The notes: generated by a model not told the origin, from the sequence alone. DNA of 64,000 nt from Larkinella rosea (GCF_003858635.1 NZ_RQJO01000007.1:2047941-2111940); one strand, 5' to 3'. Shown: positions 47,116 to 57,705, numbered from the stretch's first letter. Program-made: numbers and translations.

Positions 47116-47772
47116 TTACGGACGGGGCGTGATGGTCAGATTGGCGAAATCATTGGGGAGACCATCCGAGTACAAACCAAAAAGTCCTTCGGTTCTGTCA
47201 TTGAGCAGGGTAACCTGCAGCGACGGTTTTGCCGAATGATTGACATAAACGCTCAGTGTTTTATGGATAAGAACCAGGGTGGCATGAAACCACTCGTCCG
47301 CTCTGGGTACCGGATCGACCGCGTTTTCGTACACCAACGGATGATCCCGGCGCAATACGGCGTAATTTTTATCGGGCAAACTCATGTAGGCAACGGACCA
47401 TTTACGGCGCAGCGTGTCTTCATGTCGAAAATTGAACGGGCGGAAATACAGAATGTCACAGGTCGTCGTATCCACCCCGTGAAAGGCAATTCCCAGAAAA
47501 CTCTTCAGAAAAACGTCCTTCCCCCGCAGGTCGATCTCGATCGTGCCCTGTTTAAAGTTTACTCCTTTCAGCCACACAATTCCCTTCATCGACACCGCCG
47601 GTTTGCCGGCAGTGGTCAAGGCTGTTACTTCGTTGGAAGGCAAGGCAACCAGGCGGTTTTCCCGGAGCAGCTGCGGCAGATGATAGGCCGTTTTCTGGGC
47701 CATTGCGGGTAAAAAAATACCACAACAGGCCATAAGACCCAGTAGCATCATCCTTCGTTTCATCGTGTTCAT
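47116..47772 (-). CDS. Exported LamG/DUF1080-like protein
   Basis: A 218-residue secreted protein with a signal (RMMLLGLMACCGIFLPAMAQ) and a concanavalin-like fold. Blocks KGIVWLKGVNFKQGTIEIDLRGKDVFLKSFLGIAFHG, WSVAYMSLPDKNYAVLR, and GLFGLYSDGLPNDFANLTITP at the C-terminus fit the laminin-G/DUF1080 family (now called 3-keto-disaccharide hydrolase in Pfam). Upstream Met at 47844 adds a stretch of charged residues that is not a signal, so 47772 is the better start. A keto-sugar-related role would fit the PQQ/ThuA genes, but is inferred. Confidence 0.7.
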   Translation of the reverse strand: MNTMKRRMMLLGLMACCGIFLPAMAQKTAYHLPQLLRENRLVALPSNEVTALTTAGKPAVSMKGIVWLKGVNFKQGTIEIDLRGKDVFLKSFLGIAFHGVDTTTCDILYFRPFNFRHEDTLRRKWSVAYMSLPDKNYAVLRRDHPLVYENAVDPVPRADEWFHATLVLIHKTLSVYVNHSAKPSLQVTLLNDRTEGLFGLYSDGLPNDFANLTITPRP

Positions 47773-47970
47773 GTTCAGGGTTGATTTGACTTGGTAATGG
47801 TTTTTCCGTCTTTTTCTAACCGGCATTACCAATGGACCGTACAAACCTATTCACTCGGCCTCAGGACAGCCATTCATCCCGTGTTCAAGTTTGTTCAAGC
47901 CACATCAATCTGATAATCAAGCTCATACTTATTCACCAATACCCGTACCACTCTTATTTTTTCAAAAACA

Positions 47971-47995
47971 AACCCGGCTTTTGGGGAGCCGGGTT
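47971..47995. terminator. Terminator of the T9SS surface protein gene
   Basis: 9-bp GC-rich arms AACCCGGCT / AGCCGGGTT (47971-47979, 47987-47995) with a 7-nt loop, lying 30 bp after the stop of the minus-strand gene. Confidence 0.65.
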
Positions 47996-48024
47996 GTTCA
48001 GAAATATGCCGGTGCCTGAAACAA

Positions 48025-51000
48025 CTAAGGTTTGAGCACTTTCAATGTCACCTTCCGGGAACCGCTGCTCACCCGCAGCAACAACATCCCCGCCGGTTGT
48101 CCACTCAGCGATAGGGTTTGCCGTTCGCTGAATCCGGCTTTTTCCACCCACTGCTCCGTCACTTGCTGGCCTTTCAGGTTCATCAATGTGAGCCGAACCG
48201 GCAGCCCTTCAGCCCCCCGGATTTCCACCGTCAACCGGTCTGAAACCGGGTTACCTAACATCGTCACCTGTAAATCCGGCGTCTCAACGGCCGACATGCG
48301 CACCGGAGCGGGTGGTGAACACGTCAGCGGTTTTCCGGAATCTTTCAGGACGTAGGTGCTGCCCGACACCCGTGCGCTAATCAGGTGGGTGATGTTATCT
48401 TTCAAAACCGACGGTACGTCGAAACTGTAGGCATGAATGCCGTTGCCCTTGCCCGCATTCAACAGATCCACCCGGTAAATGTTGGCAACCACACTGCCCC
48501 AAACCGTACTGCCGGTGTAGAATTCCACCGTCACCGGCGTGTTCGGTTTCTTCCGGTCCCAGACCCAGCCCCGAATCGTGCCGCATTCGACTTTGTCGAG
48601 ATACCCTTCGAAATCACCCGTGACGACCGTCGTCGAACCCGCTACGGTCAGGTTGAAGCTTACGCTGTTGGTGGCTCCCTGCGGATCGGTGGCCGAATAC
48701 GTCAAGACGAACAGGCCTTCGACTTCGGGTTTTCCGGTAATCTGACGGGTACCACTCGTAAACGTCAGCCCCGTGGGCAAACCCGCCAGACCATAGCTGA
48801 GCGTGCTGCCTTCCGGGTCGGTGAAAACTGGTAAGGTTGTCGTAAAACTCACCTCTTTCTGGGCCGTCAAAGCCACCCCGGTTGGCGCAACGGGCGGTTT
48901 ATTGGCTGGGGGCGGTGGCGTGCCGGTTTGACACTGAATGGTTTTCGGGCCGTCTTTCAGCGTAAAACCGCTGCCCGAAATTCGGGCCGAGAGCGAATGC
49001 ACCTGACCGTCTTTCAGTTCGGCCGGAATCGTCCAGCGAAACGCATGAATCCCGTTGCCTTTTCCGGCATCCTTCAAATCCTGCCGAAACTCGTTGGCGG
49101 CAATCGTGCCTTTGAAAGTGTCGCTATCGTAAATATCAACCGTAAAAACCGTATTGGGTTTGTTGCGATCCCAGGCCCAGCCCCGGAAGGTGGAGCAATC
49201 AGCCCCGTAGAGAAACCCATCGAAACTGCCGGTCACCGAAACTGCGGACGTGACCACTACCGTAAACGTGGTCGCTGGACTGGTACAACTGCCCTGCTGA
49301 CACGAGACGGAATAAGCGAATGTTCCGGTCGCCGAAGTTGACACGGAAACCGTTGACCCCGTGGGCGATCCGGGACCGGTCCAGACCAGCGTTCCCGAAC
49401 AGCCGCTCGCCGTCAATGAAACGGTTGGGCTGTTCTGAAGAACAAGTAAACTACCCGGACTACCGGCCGCCGGACTGCTGCTGAGCGTTGGGGCTGGAAT
49501 TGACCCGGCAACGGTTATGTGGATCTCTTTCTCTTCAAAACAACCGTTGCTGTTCGTTACGGTAACTTTATACGTTCCGGTGGCCGTCACACTGATGATG
49601 GCAGTGGTTTCGCCGGTGTTCCACAGATAAGTTCCTCCACCCGAAGCGGTCAGCGTGGCCGATGTTCCGGCACATACTGCCGTGGCCGATGCCACAATCG
49701 TAACGGTTGGATGCGGTATGACGGTCAGGTTGAAGGGTTCGGACGTGATGGCATTGGAGGACTCGGCCGTGCTGACACTGCACGCATTACTCACCACCAT
49801 GCGATACTCCCCGGAAGTCATATCCGAAGTATACTGAAAGGCCGAACCATCACCACTGGTCGTATATTCATCATATTTCACACCATCTTTATAAAATTGA
49901 TAGGTTACGGGCCCCTTCCCCCCTAAACCAATGAGTTGCTGTTCACTTGAAAACAGGTGGCCTGTGGGAGTCGAACAGATCGTTAAACTCAAGGGTGTCG
50001 GGTTGATGAAAAAGAGGGCATCCGACTCTCCCTGAAATTCAATTGCCCCCCGGTCGATATAATCGCCGTAAACGCGGGTTTTCCCGGCGAGATCGGTATC
50101 CGGACCGCTCACAGCCGTGTAGGAATCCAGATTTCCGGAATTGATGGCAAACGAACAGGCCGTTAACCGCAGATCGCCGTTGGCTTCGTCGACGAAAGCC
50201 GGGCTGGCGGTTTGGTTGCCCTGGCCGGGAAGATTGTCCTGATTGATTGAAAAAGTGACCGTCTTCGTTCCGGCGCCGGTTATATCCAGGCCATCATCAC
50301 CTTGAATCTCGCCATCATAATTGGGCCGGTTATTCCACAGGATGCTGTTCGTCAGGGTGAGTGCTCCTTCATTTCGGATGGCATTACCGTTTTTGGCCCG
50401 GTTTCCAACCAGTGTGCAATTGATCATCGTGAGCTCGGCGCCTGAACTCACAATGGCTCCGCCGGATCCATACACTATTTCATTAACTCCATAGGATTTA
50501 TCAATCGCTTGATTATCAAAGAAAACGCAATTGATTAGTAGGGGACGAGAATTCTCGGCACTAAAATTCTCCCCACTGACGTAAATCGCGCCCCCCATAA
50601 TGGCCTGATTGTTCGTGAAATAACAGTTGCGAATGGTGGGGCTGGCTCCTACCCCACAATTATAATAAATTAAAATTCCGCCCCCGGAAGCGTCAGCTCC
50701 ATTTCCATCGCTATGCGCACCGCTGAAGACCAGCCCGTCCAGAATGGTGGACCGGGCGGAATAAAACATCTCCATAATTTTATACGAATTATCAGATATT
50801 TCGCCCGGATCACCAATTTCGCCACTGAGCGTTGTGGAGGATGGGAAAGTCAATTTCCGCTCGGCAAGTGTTGTTTCATTACCCTCAAAACCGCCATAAA
50901 TTGCAAAATTATGCTTATCGACCAGGCTAAACGTATGATATCGCTCGTCGCCGGGCGTATACTTTCCAGCCGCTACCCAGATCTGATCGCCAGACTGTGA

Positions 51001-51201
51001 CTGCTGAATCATTTGCCGAAGGTCGCCCGAAGCATCATCCCAGGTCAGCCCTTCACCGGTTCCTCCTTCTTTCACGTAACGTATCGTCTGGGCCTGAGCG
51101 CCCGTCAGTGTGCCCAACAGGCAAACCTGCACAAACAACAATAAACAACTGGCTAAAAACCGACCGCCGAGCCGTCGGATCTGATGTAGAGAAGGGTTCA
51201 T
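48025..51201 (-). CDS. Large secreted beta-helix / Ig surface protein with T9SS domain
   Basis: A 1058-residue protein: signal peptide to about 37, then a right-handed beta-helix-type region (about 40-400: GDQIWVAAGKYTPGDERYHTFS, AIYGGFEGNETTLAERKL, NSILWNNRPNYDGEIQGDDG), Ig-like domains (SGVSATVSSS type, VPAPTLSSSPAAGSPGSLL), two copies of a 100-residue module around GNGIHAFRW and GNGIHAYSF (each has GWxWDRxKPNT and AGKGNGIHA), a putative Ig (PVFTDPEGSTLSYGLAGLP), and the T9SS domain from about 965 (ARGAEGLPVRLTLMN, GMLLLRVSSGSRKVTLKVL). Large surface adhesin or sugar-binding protein. A broken relative lies upstream at 51559. Confidence 0.85.
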   Translation of the reverse strand: MNPSLHQIRRLGGRFLASCLLLFVQVCLLGTLTGAQAQTIRYVKEGGTGEGLTWDDASGDLRQMIQQSQSGDQIWVAAGKYTPGDERYHTFSLVDKHNFAIYGGFEGNETTLAERKLTFPSSTTLSGEIGDPGEISDNSYKIMEMFYSARSTILDGLVFSGAHSDGNGADASGGGILIYYNCGVGASPTIRNCYFTNNQAIMGGAIYVSGENFSAENSRPLLINCVFFDNQAIDKSYGVNEIVYGSGGAIVSSGAELTMINCTLVGNRAKNGNAIRNEGALTLTNSILWNNRPNYDGEIQGDDGLDITGAGTKTVTFSINQDNLPGQGNQTASPAFVDEANGDLRLTACSFAINSGNLDSYTAVSGPDTDLAGKTRVYGDYIDRGAIEFQGESDALFFINPTPLSLTICSTPTGHLFSSEQQLIGLGGKGPVTYQFYKDGVKYDEYTTSGDGSAFQYTSDMTSGEYRMVVSNACSVSTAESSNAITSEPFNLTVIPHPTVTIVASATAVCAGTSATLTASGGGTYLWNTGETTAIISVTATGTYKVTVTNSNGCFEEKEIHITVAGSIPAPTLSSSPAAGSPGSLLVLQNSPTVSLTASGCSGTLVWTGPGSPTGSTVSVSTSATGTFAYSVSCQQGSCTSPATTFTVVVTSAVSVTGSFDGFLYGADCSTFRGWAWDRNKPNTVFTVDIYDSDTFKGTIAANEFRQDLKDAGKGNGIHAFRWTIPAELKDGQVHSLSARISGSGFTLKDGPKTIQCQTGTPPPPANKPPVAPTGVALTAQKEVSFTTTLPVFTDPEGSTLSYGLAGLPTGLTFTSGTRQITGKPEVEGLFVLTYSATDPQGATNSVSFNLTVAGSTTVVTGDFEGYLDKVECGTIRGWVWDRKKPNTPVTVEFYTGSTVWGSVVANIYRVDLLNAGKGNGIHAYSFDVPSVLKDNITHLISARVSGSTYVLKDSGKPLTCSPPAPVRMSAVETPDLQVTMLGNPVSDRLTVEIRGAEGLPVRLTLMNLKGQQVTEQWVEKAGFSERQTLSLSGQPAGMLLLRVSSGSRKVTLKVLKP

Positions 51202-51496
51202 ACCAGAACTGGTTAAGTGGAAGAAATAGAACAGAAACAGGGCGTAAAATGCGTTAAACGGGTGTCGGTTGAACAGGACACGGCGGAACCCAAAAATGGA
51301 AAGAAGTATTTAGTTGCGCCAAAGGGCAAACCGGATGGAAACGATCGATAATCTTCATGGACAGAGGAGGTTGGCAACGCAGGAAACCGATTCCCTACGA
51401 AAGGCCCAAGCCGTTGCGCAGGTTCTGATTACGTCGCCAAAGTAGCAAACTATTTATGATATGTGCGAGATTTTAAACAAAAAAGTAACAAAAAGA
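51202..51496. other. Intergenic region upstream of the T9SS surface protein gene
   Basis: About 295 bp with no supported gene. It must carry the promoter of the T9SS surface protein gene. Confidence 0.4.
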
Positions 51497-51541
51497 AAAA
51501 CCGCTTCAGGTCGCTGATAATCAGTGGCCTGAAGCGGTTTT
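51497..51541. terminator. Hairpin downstream of the broken T9SS gene
   Basis: Arms 51497-51510 and 51528-51541 (AAAACCGCTTCAGG type, 14 bp) with a 17-nt loop. It lies 18 bp past the stop of the pseudogene at 51559-52217. Confidence 0.65.
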
Positions 51542-51558
51542 AGTACAGCATTGGCCGC

Positions 51559-52217
51559 TCAGCGTTTAAGCACCTTCAAGCTTACGCTCCGAATGCCACT
51601 GGCAACCCGCAGCCACAACAACCCGGCGGGTTGCTGGCTGACGGTGAACAGCTGTTGCTCGACCGGGTTGGCGGTTTCGAGCTGACACTAGCTGATGAAC
51701 CGCCCGCTGGCATCAGTCAGAAGCAGCAGGAGCGGCTGCCCTTCCGCTCCCCGGATTTCGACGGCCAGCTGCTCCGAAAACGGATTGCCCAAAACCGCCA
51801 CCTGAAGTTCATCACCGGTTTCGGCCGATAACCAGGCTGCCGGTGAACAGGTCAGCGGTTTACCTGAATCCTTTAAATCGTACGTCGAACCCGAAACCCG
51901 CGCCCAAATCAGGCGCGTCGTATTGTCTTTCAAAACCGTCGGAACCGTAAAGCTGTAGGTATGGGATCTGTTGCCTTTGCCCGCATTCTTCAACTCATTC
52001 CGGTAAATATTGGGTGCCCCCGACACAGCCACTCAGCGTCAGCATGACGAACGGGGTGTTCTGGATAACCGTTAGCGGGCTGGGATGTCCTTGGGAAAAC
52101 GCAATCGTCGGGGCGCTCAGCACCTGGACGGTAAAACCCGGCGACCAGGCTTCGGCCCCGGGCCCGAAGCAGATTGGGACTCAGCAGTGCCAGCGTAATC
52201 AATAGCCATTTCTTCAT
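51559..52217 (-). pseudogene. Broken short relative of the T9SS surface protein
   Basis: The frame begins with a signal peptide (MKKWLLITLALLSPNLL), shifts once, and reads AWSPGFTVQVLSAPTIAFSQ and LTLSGCVG, then changes frame again into NIYRNELKNAGKGN, ISARVSG-like repeats (IWARVSGSTYDLKDSGKPLTC), then a T9SS domain. That domain is interrupted by an in-frame TAG at 51688-51690 and resumes as QQPAGLLWLRVASGIRSVSLKVLKR. These blocks match the gene at 48025-51201 (GNIYRVDLLNAGKGN; DSGKPLTC). Most of the middle is lost, and it lies directly upstream of that intact copy. Confidence 0.8.
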
Positions 52218-52320
52218 AACCGGATAAAGGGTTGGTTTATCCGGCCAAAGTAGAAGGACCGCCAAAAAGGGACCATAAGGGTTTTCCCAACGACTATAAA
52301 AATGTACCCACCCTGAAAAA

Positions 52321-55300
52321 TCAGGCCATTCCGCCTTTAGCGACAAATTCGGTGGGGGTCATCTGGTACAGTTCGCGGAAACATTTGGTGAAATAGGCCG
52401 GACTGTCGAAGCCGACGCGGTAGGCGGTTTCGGTGCTGGTGAAACCCTCCCGCAAAAAATACGTCGCCCGTTTCAGGCGGTAATTTCGGATCAGTTCGTT
52501 GGTCGAAAGACCGGTCACGGCCTTCGTTTTGCGGTAAAAACTCATCCGGCTCATGCGCATTTGCGTGGTCAGTTCTTCCACGCCGAAAGCCGAATTGTCC
52601 AGATTAGTTTCCAAAATCGGATACAACACCTCCAGAAACGGCTCCGAGTCGGTGGTTTCTGCGCCACGAACCGGCGTGTCCGGATTGATCAGGGAAGCCC
52701 GAACCCAATCCCGGAATTGCCGCTGTTGTTCGAGCAGATTTCGAACCCGCAGCCGCAACTCCTCCAAATGAAACGGTTTGGTGATGTAATCGTTAGCTCC
52801 CGCCGTAAGGCCTTCCAAACGGCTTTCATGCGCCGATTTGGCCGTCAGCAAAATAACCGGGATGTGGCTCACCCGAAGGTCTTCTTTTAACTTCCGGACC
52901 AGTGTATACCCGTCCATGATCGGCATGAGCACGTCCGAAATGATCAGGTCGGGCATGTGTTCCAGGGCCAGGGCGAGCCCATCCGCGCCGTTGGCCGCCC
53001 GCCGAATATGGTAGGAATCCGGGAAACTCTCGGCGATATACATCGTCAGTTCCTGGTTATCTTCCACGATCAGCAAATGGATGCCTCCTTCCCGTTCTTC
53101 TCCGGGGGCTGCGGGCAGGTTCGCGGTTGAGGCCAATGGGGGAGCCGCCGGACGGTAGGGCAAAAAAAACGCAAATTCCGTACCGTCGCCCGGTTCGCTT
53201 TTCAGCTGAATGGCCCCTCCCTGCAATTCAACAAACTCTTTCACCAGCGACAGCCCGATGCCGGTGCCCCCCTGCTGTTTCTGAGCCAACAAGCCCGAAG
53301 CCGAATCCTCGACCTGGTAAAACCGGTCGAAAATATGCGGCAAATGGTTCGGGGAAATACCAATTCCCGAATCGCGCACGGTAATCTTTACCACCTCAGC
53401 GTTCTTGTATTCAACCATTTCGATCAGGCATTCCACCTGGCCACCGGACGGAGTAAACTTCAGGGCATTGGCCACGAGGTTGTACACGATCCGCTCCAGT
53501 TTCCCCTTGTCGAACCAGTATTCCTCCGCCAGTTGTCTTGCCAGAAACCGCAACATAATACCACGCTCTTCAGCTTCGGGCTGGAACGATTGCACAATGA
53601 TTTCCACAAATTCGCGCAGATCACCCCGGGCTTCGTCGGTTTTGACCGCCCCCGCTTCCAGTTTCGACAGATCCAGCAATTGATTCACCAAATCGAGCAA
53701 CTGATTGGCGTTCTGGCTGATGGTGTTCAGCCGTCGACGATCTTCGGGTTCCCGGAAGCGGTTCAGAAGTTGCTCGGTCGGCGTCATGATCAGGGTGATC
53801 GGGGTGCGAAACTCGTGCGTAATGTTGGAAAAAAACCGGGTTTTCATTTCATCGAGCAGCCGGAGTTGCTCGGCCTTTTTCTCCTGAAGCTCCATCGACT
53901 GCCGCAACCGGATGCGGTTCAGATACATGCGAATGAGTCCGTAGGCAATGCCGGCCAACAGCAGGAAATAAAGCATCAATGCCCACCAGGTGGTCCACCA
54001 CGGCCGGTGAACGATAACGGAAACCGTGCGAACATGCGAACTCCAGACGGCGGACGTGTTCGATGCATTCAGTTTCAGCGTGTAGTATCCGGGGCGCAAA
54101 TCTGTATAAACCGCAATTGGTCGTTCAGTAACAATCCAGTCGGGATCGAGTCCTTCCAACTGGTAGCGAAACCGGATTTTACTGCGCCGGTTAAACTGCA
54201 TGGCCGCAAAACTAGCCGTTACGAAGTTCTGATTGTGGCTCAAATCCAGGACATCCAGCGTGTGAACGGCCCGATTGTTTGTCAAGCTCCCCGGCTCGAG
54301 CATCCGGTTATTGATCTGAATATCCGTCAGTTGCACTTCGGGCTGGTACGTATCTTCCTGCAATTCGTCGGGTTTGAAAGCAGTCAGTCCTTCCAGTCCG
54401 CCGAGGATGATCCGGCCATCGGGCAACTCCAGCTGATGAAACCTGTTGAACTCATCCGCCTGTAATCCATCTTCGTAGGTATAGACCCGGGTTTGAAACG
54501 TTTTCCGGTTCAACTGGCAAAGACCCTGGTTGGTGGCCACCCACACAAAACCGCGCCGGTCGGGGATCGCCGTATAGATCACTTCGTTCGGTAATCCGTC
54601 TTTCTGCGTCAGCCGCCGAACCCGGCCGGTTTGTTTATCAAAAAGACACAGCCCGCTGCCGTAAGTGCCAATCCAGAATTTGTTGGGATCAACCAAATCC
54701 GCCACCAGCCCCGTCAGGTTGTTGCTGCTCAGCGAGGTCGAATCGCCGGGCTGATGGGTATAGTGCCGAACAGTTCCGGTTTTACGGTCGGTCCGAAAAA
54801 AACCGTCCGATCCGGTGAGCACCCAGACAAATCGTTCATCAACAATCATCTGGATGGATTGTCGTTCGTTAGCCTGTTGGCGTCGGATTGGAAACGGAAA
54901 CGCATGCCAGGTGCGGTGCAGCTCGTCATACTGCCAGGCTTTCAGTCGGTGAGCCAGCCAAATGCCCCCCTGCGGGTCGGAGGTCAGCAAAACCGGTTTT
55001 CCATCAGGTTTGTCGGGCAGCCCGGCCGGTTGCGGAATCATCTCCGCCAATTTCGTCCGCAAGTCGAGTCGATACAGATTGCCCGGACCGGCAGAAAACC
55101 ATAGCTTTCCCTGCCGGTCGTACGTATAGCGAAAATTGTACGGGTTGGTTTTGGCAAACCGGGTCGAGAGCTCTGTTGTTTTCATACCTAGAATCCGGGT
55201 GAACAGATCCGAGGGAAACCCAACCCGGTAAGGCAGTGCCGTAAACCGACTCGAACGCAGGTTGTACTTGCGAATCCCCGCGCCCTGCGTCCCGAGCCAC

Positions 55301-56259
55301 AACACATCCGAGCGATCAATGTAAATACTCTGGCAACTCTGAATCAGGGTGGAATCGTAAAGCAGTTGGGGTCCGGTTCGCTCGTTGAACCGGTATAAAT
55401 CATTGACGGTGATGTAATCATTCCCCTGGCTGTCGGTCGCAAAGTCCGGAACAATCCCTTTGTAATAGCTTTTGGGTAGTCGAAACTGTTTAGGAGGCCC
55501 CGTCCGCGCCGGGTATACCGTCAGATGGCGACCGGACAGTAACAGCAAATCACCGTCGGGTTTGAGGTACAGACCGATAATCGAAGAATCCGGTTTATAG
55601 TCGGGTGCCGAGGTCGGTAACGGGAGATGGACAAACCGCCCCGTCGACTCATCGAAGCGATCCAGACCGGTATCGGTGGCGACCCAAAGCCGCTTTTGGT
55701 AGTCAATAACGATGTTTTTGACCATATCGTTGCTCAGCGAATGGGGATTACCCGGCTGATGGCGGAATCGGCGAAAGCGGTGGGTTGCCAGGTCAACGCT
55801 GACCAATCCTTCAAAAGCCAATCCTAACCAGATCCGGCTTGGGTTTTCGACAAAAAACGAACGGATGTGCTCCTGCGGAAAGTGTTTCCGAAAAAAGGGA
55901 TGACGGGTAAACGGATGAAACGTTTCCGTAGCGGGGTCGAACCAATCCAGGTCATGTTCGCTTTTGAGCCAGAGCCTTCCCCAGTTGTCGGGCCTAACCT
56001 GCAGCGGACTGGCCGGGCGATAAACCTTAAATTCATTGCCGTCGTACCGGCATAAACCGTCCAGTGTTCCGACCCAAATAAAGCCCTGCCGATCCTGGGT
56101 GATTGCCGGAACAAAAGCCTGTGGCAATCCCTCCCGCTGGGTTATTCGTTCTGGTTGAGGAAGTCCCTCCGATTGCGCCCTGACACTCTTCGGAGCAAGG
56201 CTAATCCATCCGGATAGCACGATGAAGGCCAGGTACCAATGCAAATCTTTCCCGATCAT
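52321..56259 (-). CDS. Hybrid two-component sensor/regulator (HTCS) with AraC output
   Basis: A 1312-residue single-protein signalling system. Signal peptide; a periplasmic two-component propeller (repeats such as GFIWVGTLDGLCRYDG, RLWVATDTGLDRFD, FVWVATNQGLCQLN) to about 660; a Y_Y_Y domain (FRYQLEGLDPDW, YTDLRPGYYTLKL); one helix about 765; HisKA with phospho-His about 815 (HEFRTPITL); HATPase (GTGIGLSLVKEFVELQGG); a receiver with Asp about 1109 (LIISDVLMP); and an AraC helix-turn-helix. HTCS regulators usually control adjacent polysaccharide genes, here possibly the T9SS protein. A truncated copy lies immediately upstream. Confidence 0.94.
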   Translation of the reverse strand: MIGKDLHWYLAFIVLSGWISLAPKSVRAQSEGLPQPERITQREGLPQAFVPAITQDRQGFIWVGTLDGLCRYDGNEFKVYRPASPLQVRPDNWGRLWLKSEHDLDWFDPATETFHPFTRHPFFRKHFPQEHIRSFFVENPSRIWLGLAFEGLVSVDLATHRFRRFRHQPGNPHSLSNDMVKNIVIDYQKRLWVATDTGLDRFDESTGRFVHLPLPTSAPDYKPDSSIIGLYLKPDGDLLLLSGRHLTVYPARTGPPKQFRLPKSYYKGIVPDFATDSQGNDYITVNDLYRFNERTGPQLLYDSTLIQSCQSIYIDRSDVLWLGTQGAGIRKYNLRSSRFTALPYRVGFPSDLFTRILGMKTTELSTRFAKTNPYNFRYTYDRQGKLWFSAGPGNLYRLDLRTKLAEMIPQPAGLPDKPDGKPVLLTSDPQGGIWLAHRLKAWQYDELHRTWHAFPFPIRRQQANERQSIQMIVDERFVWVLTGSDGFFRTDRKTGTVRHYTHQPGDSTSLSSNNLTGLVADLVDPNKFWIGTYGSGLCLFDKQTGRVRRLTQKDGLPNEVIYTAIPDRRGFVWVATNQGLCQLNRKTFQTRVYTYEDGLQADEFNRFHQLELPDGRIILGGLEGLTAFKPDELQEDTYQPEVQLTDIQINNRMLEPGSLTNNRAVHTLDVLDLSHNQNFVTASFAAMQFNRRSKIRFRYQLEGLDPDWIVTERPIAVYTDLRPGYYTLKLNASNTSAVWSSHVRTVSVIVHRPWWTTWWALMLYFLLLAGIAYGLIRMYLNRIRLRQSMELQEKKAEQLRLLDEMKTRFFSNITHEFRTPITLIMTPTEQLLNRFREPEDRRRLNTISQNANQLLDLVNQLLDLSKLEAGAVKTDEARGDLREFVEIIVQSFQPEAEERGIMLRFLARQLAEEYWFDKGKLERIVYNLVANALKFTPSGGQVECLIEMVEYKNAEVVKITVRDSGIGISPNHLPHIFDRFYQVEDSASGLLAQKQQGGTGIGLSLVKEFVELQGGAIQLKSEPGDGTEFAFFLPYRPAAPPLASTANLPAAPGEEREGGIHLLIVEDNQELTMYIAESFPDSYHIRRAANGADGLALALEHMPDLIISDVLMPIMDGYTLVRKLKEDLRVSHIPVILLTAKSAHESRLEGLTAGANDYITKPFHLEELRLRVRNLLEQQRQFRDWVRASLINPDTPVRGAETTDSEPFLEVLYPILETNLDNSAFGVEELTTQMRMSRMSFYRKTKAVTGLSTNELIRNYRLKRATYFLREGFTSTETAYRVGFDSPAYFTKCFRELYQMTPTEFVAKGGMA

Positions 56260-56506
56260 GAAGTTTTCCTAACGCCCAGAGTAACCGATACAAAAATATA
56301 GCTAATATTTTCAAATCGTTAGGACAAATCACATTTCTAAACTTCCAAACAGGTATGACCGCACGTCTCAAGTATAAAACCGGTTGATCACCTGTCCGTT
56401 TCTGTATGGACGTTTGTTCATTTTTGGACAAACTATCACCTCCAGCCCACGCGGTAAAGCCCCTTTCAGACCCTATAAACCTATTTTTAAAAGTTTGGCC
56501 AAGTAT

Positions 56507-57521
56507 TTATTCGACAAAGCCTATACGAATCATTCCGGCATACCACCGGGCCTGGGTTTCGGCAACGGACACCCGTCGCTGGATGCAGGGTTCGGGGTCT
56601 TCCTGCAGAAGCTGTTCCATGGGCGACAGAATCAGCGTCAAAGGCGTTCGAAACTCGTGGGTAACGTTTGAAAAAAACCGGGTTTTCATGGCATCGAGCG
56701 CCCGAAGCTGCTCGGCTTCCCGCAGGTTGGAAAGCATCCGTTGCTCCATGCGCACGCGATTGGCATAGTTCCGGAATAAGGCGTAGGCAATGCCGCCGAT
56801 CATCAGTCCGTAGAGCACATAGGCCCACCAGGTTTCCAACCAGAGCGGCCGAATGGTAATGGGTAAAGTTCGGATGTGCGGACTCCAGATGCCCGATGTA
56901 TTGGTGGTAATCAACCGTAACGTGTAACTACCGGGCCGTAAATCCGTAAAAACCGCAACGGGTCGGCTGTTTTCCACCCAGGCCCCGTTGAGGCCCGTCA
57001 ATTGATACCGATAGCGGTTTTTGGTATGTTTGTTAAACTGAAGGGCCGAAAACTCAACCGTCAAAAAGTTTTGATCATACGGCAGGTCAAGCCGGTCAAG
57101 CGCCTGCGGTGGCAACTCGCCGAACGGCGTTGTTGTTGATTTGCAGGCTGGTAATCTCCACATTGGGCTGAAAAGGGTCGGGTCGAACCTGACTGGGATA
57201 AAACGCCGTAATGCCCTCCAGGCCCCCCATCAGAATCCGGTTGTCCGGCAGGTGTACAAAATGATAGCGGTTAAATTCATCGGCCAGAATCCCATCTTCG
57301 GTCGTATAATTCCGGATTTGCAGGGTTCGTCGGTTGATGCGGGCCAGGCCTTTGTTCGTACCGGCCCAGACATCACCGTGCGGATCGGGAATCACCGAAT
57401 AAATGAGCAATTCGGGCGTCGGGAGGTGGTTCGGCTGGGCAAACAAAACCGGGGAGAGCCAAAACAGCCTACCCAAAACCGCGAAAATAGATCGAAATTT
57501 CCGATTGTACCTTTGCTTCAT
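56507..57521 (-). pseudogene. Truncated and frameshifted HTCS relative
   Basis: Two overlapping frames (57096-57521 and 56507-57163) form one broken gene. It starts with a signal (FAVLGRLFWLSPVLFAQ), jumps to the last propeller blade (DPHGDVWAGTNKGLARI; DNRILMGGLEGITAFYPS), shifts frame near 57120, then has a Y_Y_Y domain (YRYQLTGLNGAWVENS), a helix, and HisKA (HEFRTPLTLILSPMEQLLQE) before the frame ends within the kinase. About 530 propeller residues plus all of the ATPase, receiver and AraC parts are missing compared with the intact neighbour. Confidence 0.85.
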
Positions 57522-57705
57522 AGGCCACGGCTAATCAGCGCAACTACCCAAAGTAAGGAGAAAATTTCTCATGTTACTTTTTTTAACAAATCATTTATCA
57601 GAAGGAAACAATTGGTACAATTCGAAAACAACGGTTTTTAGACTTGCCGGTTTCCCCGAATGGTTAGCGCTATTTTAAATCTACCTTTATCCAGCACGCA
57701 CTCTC

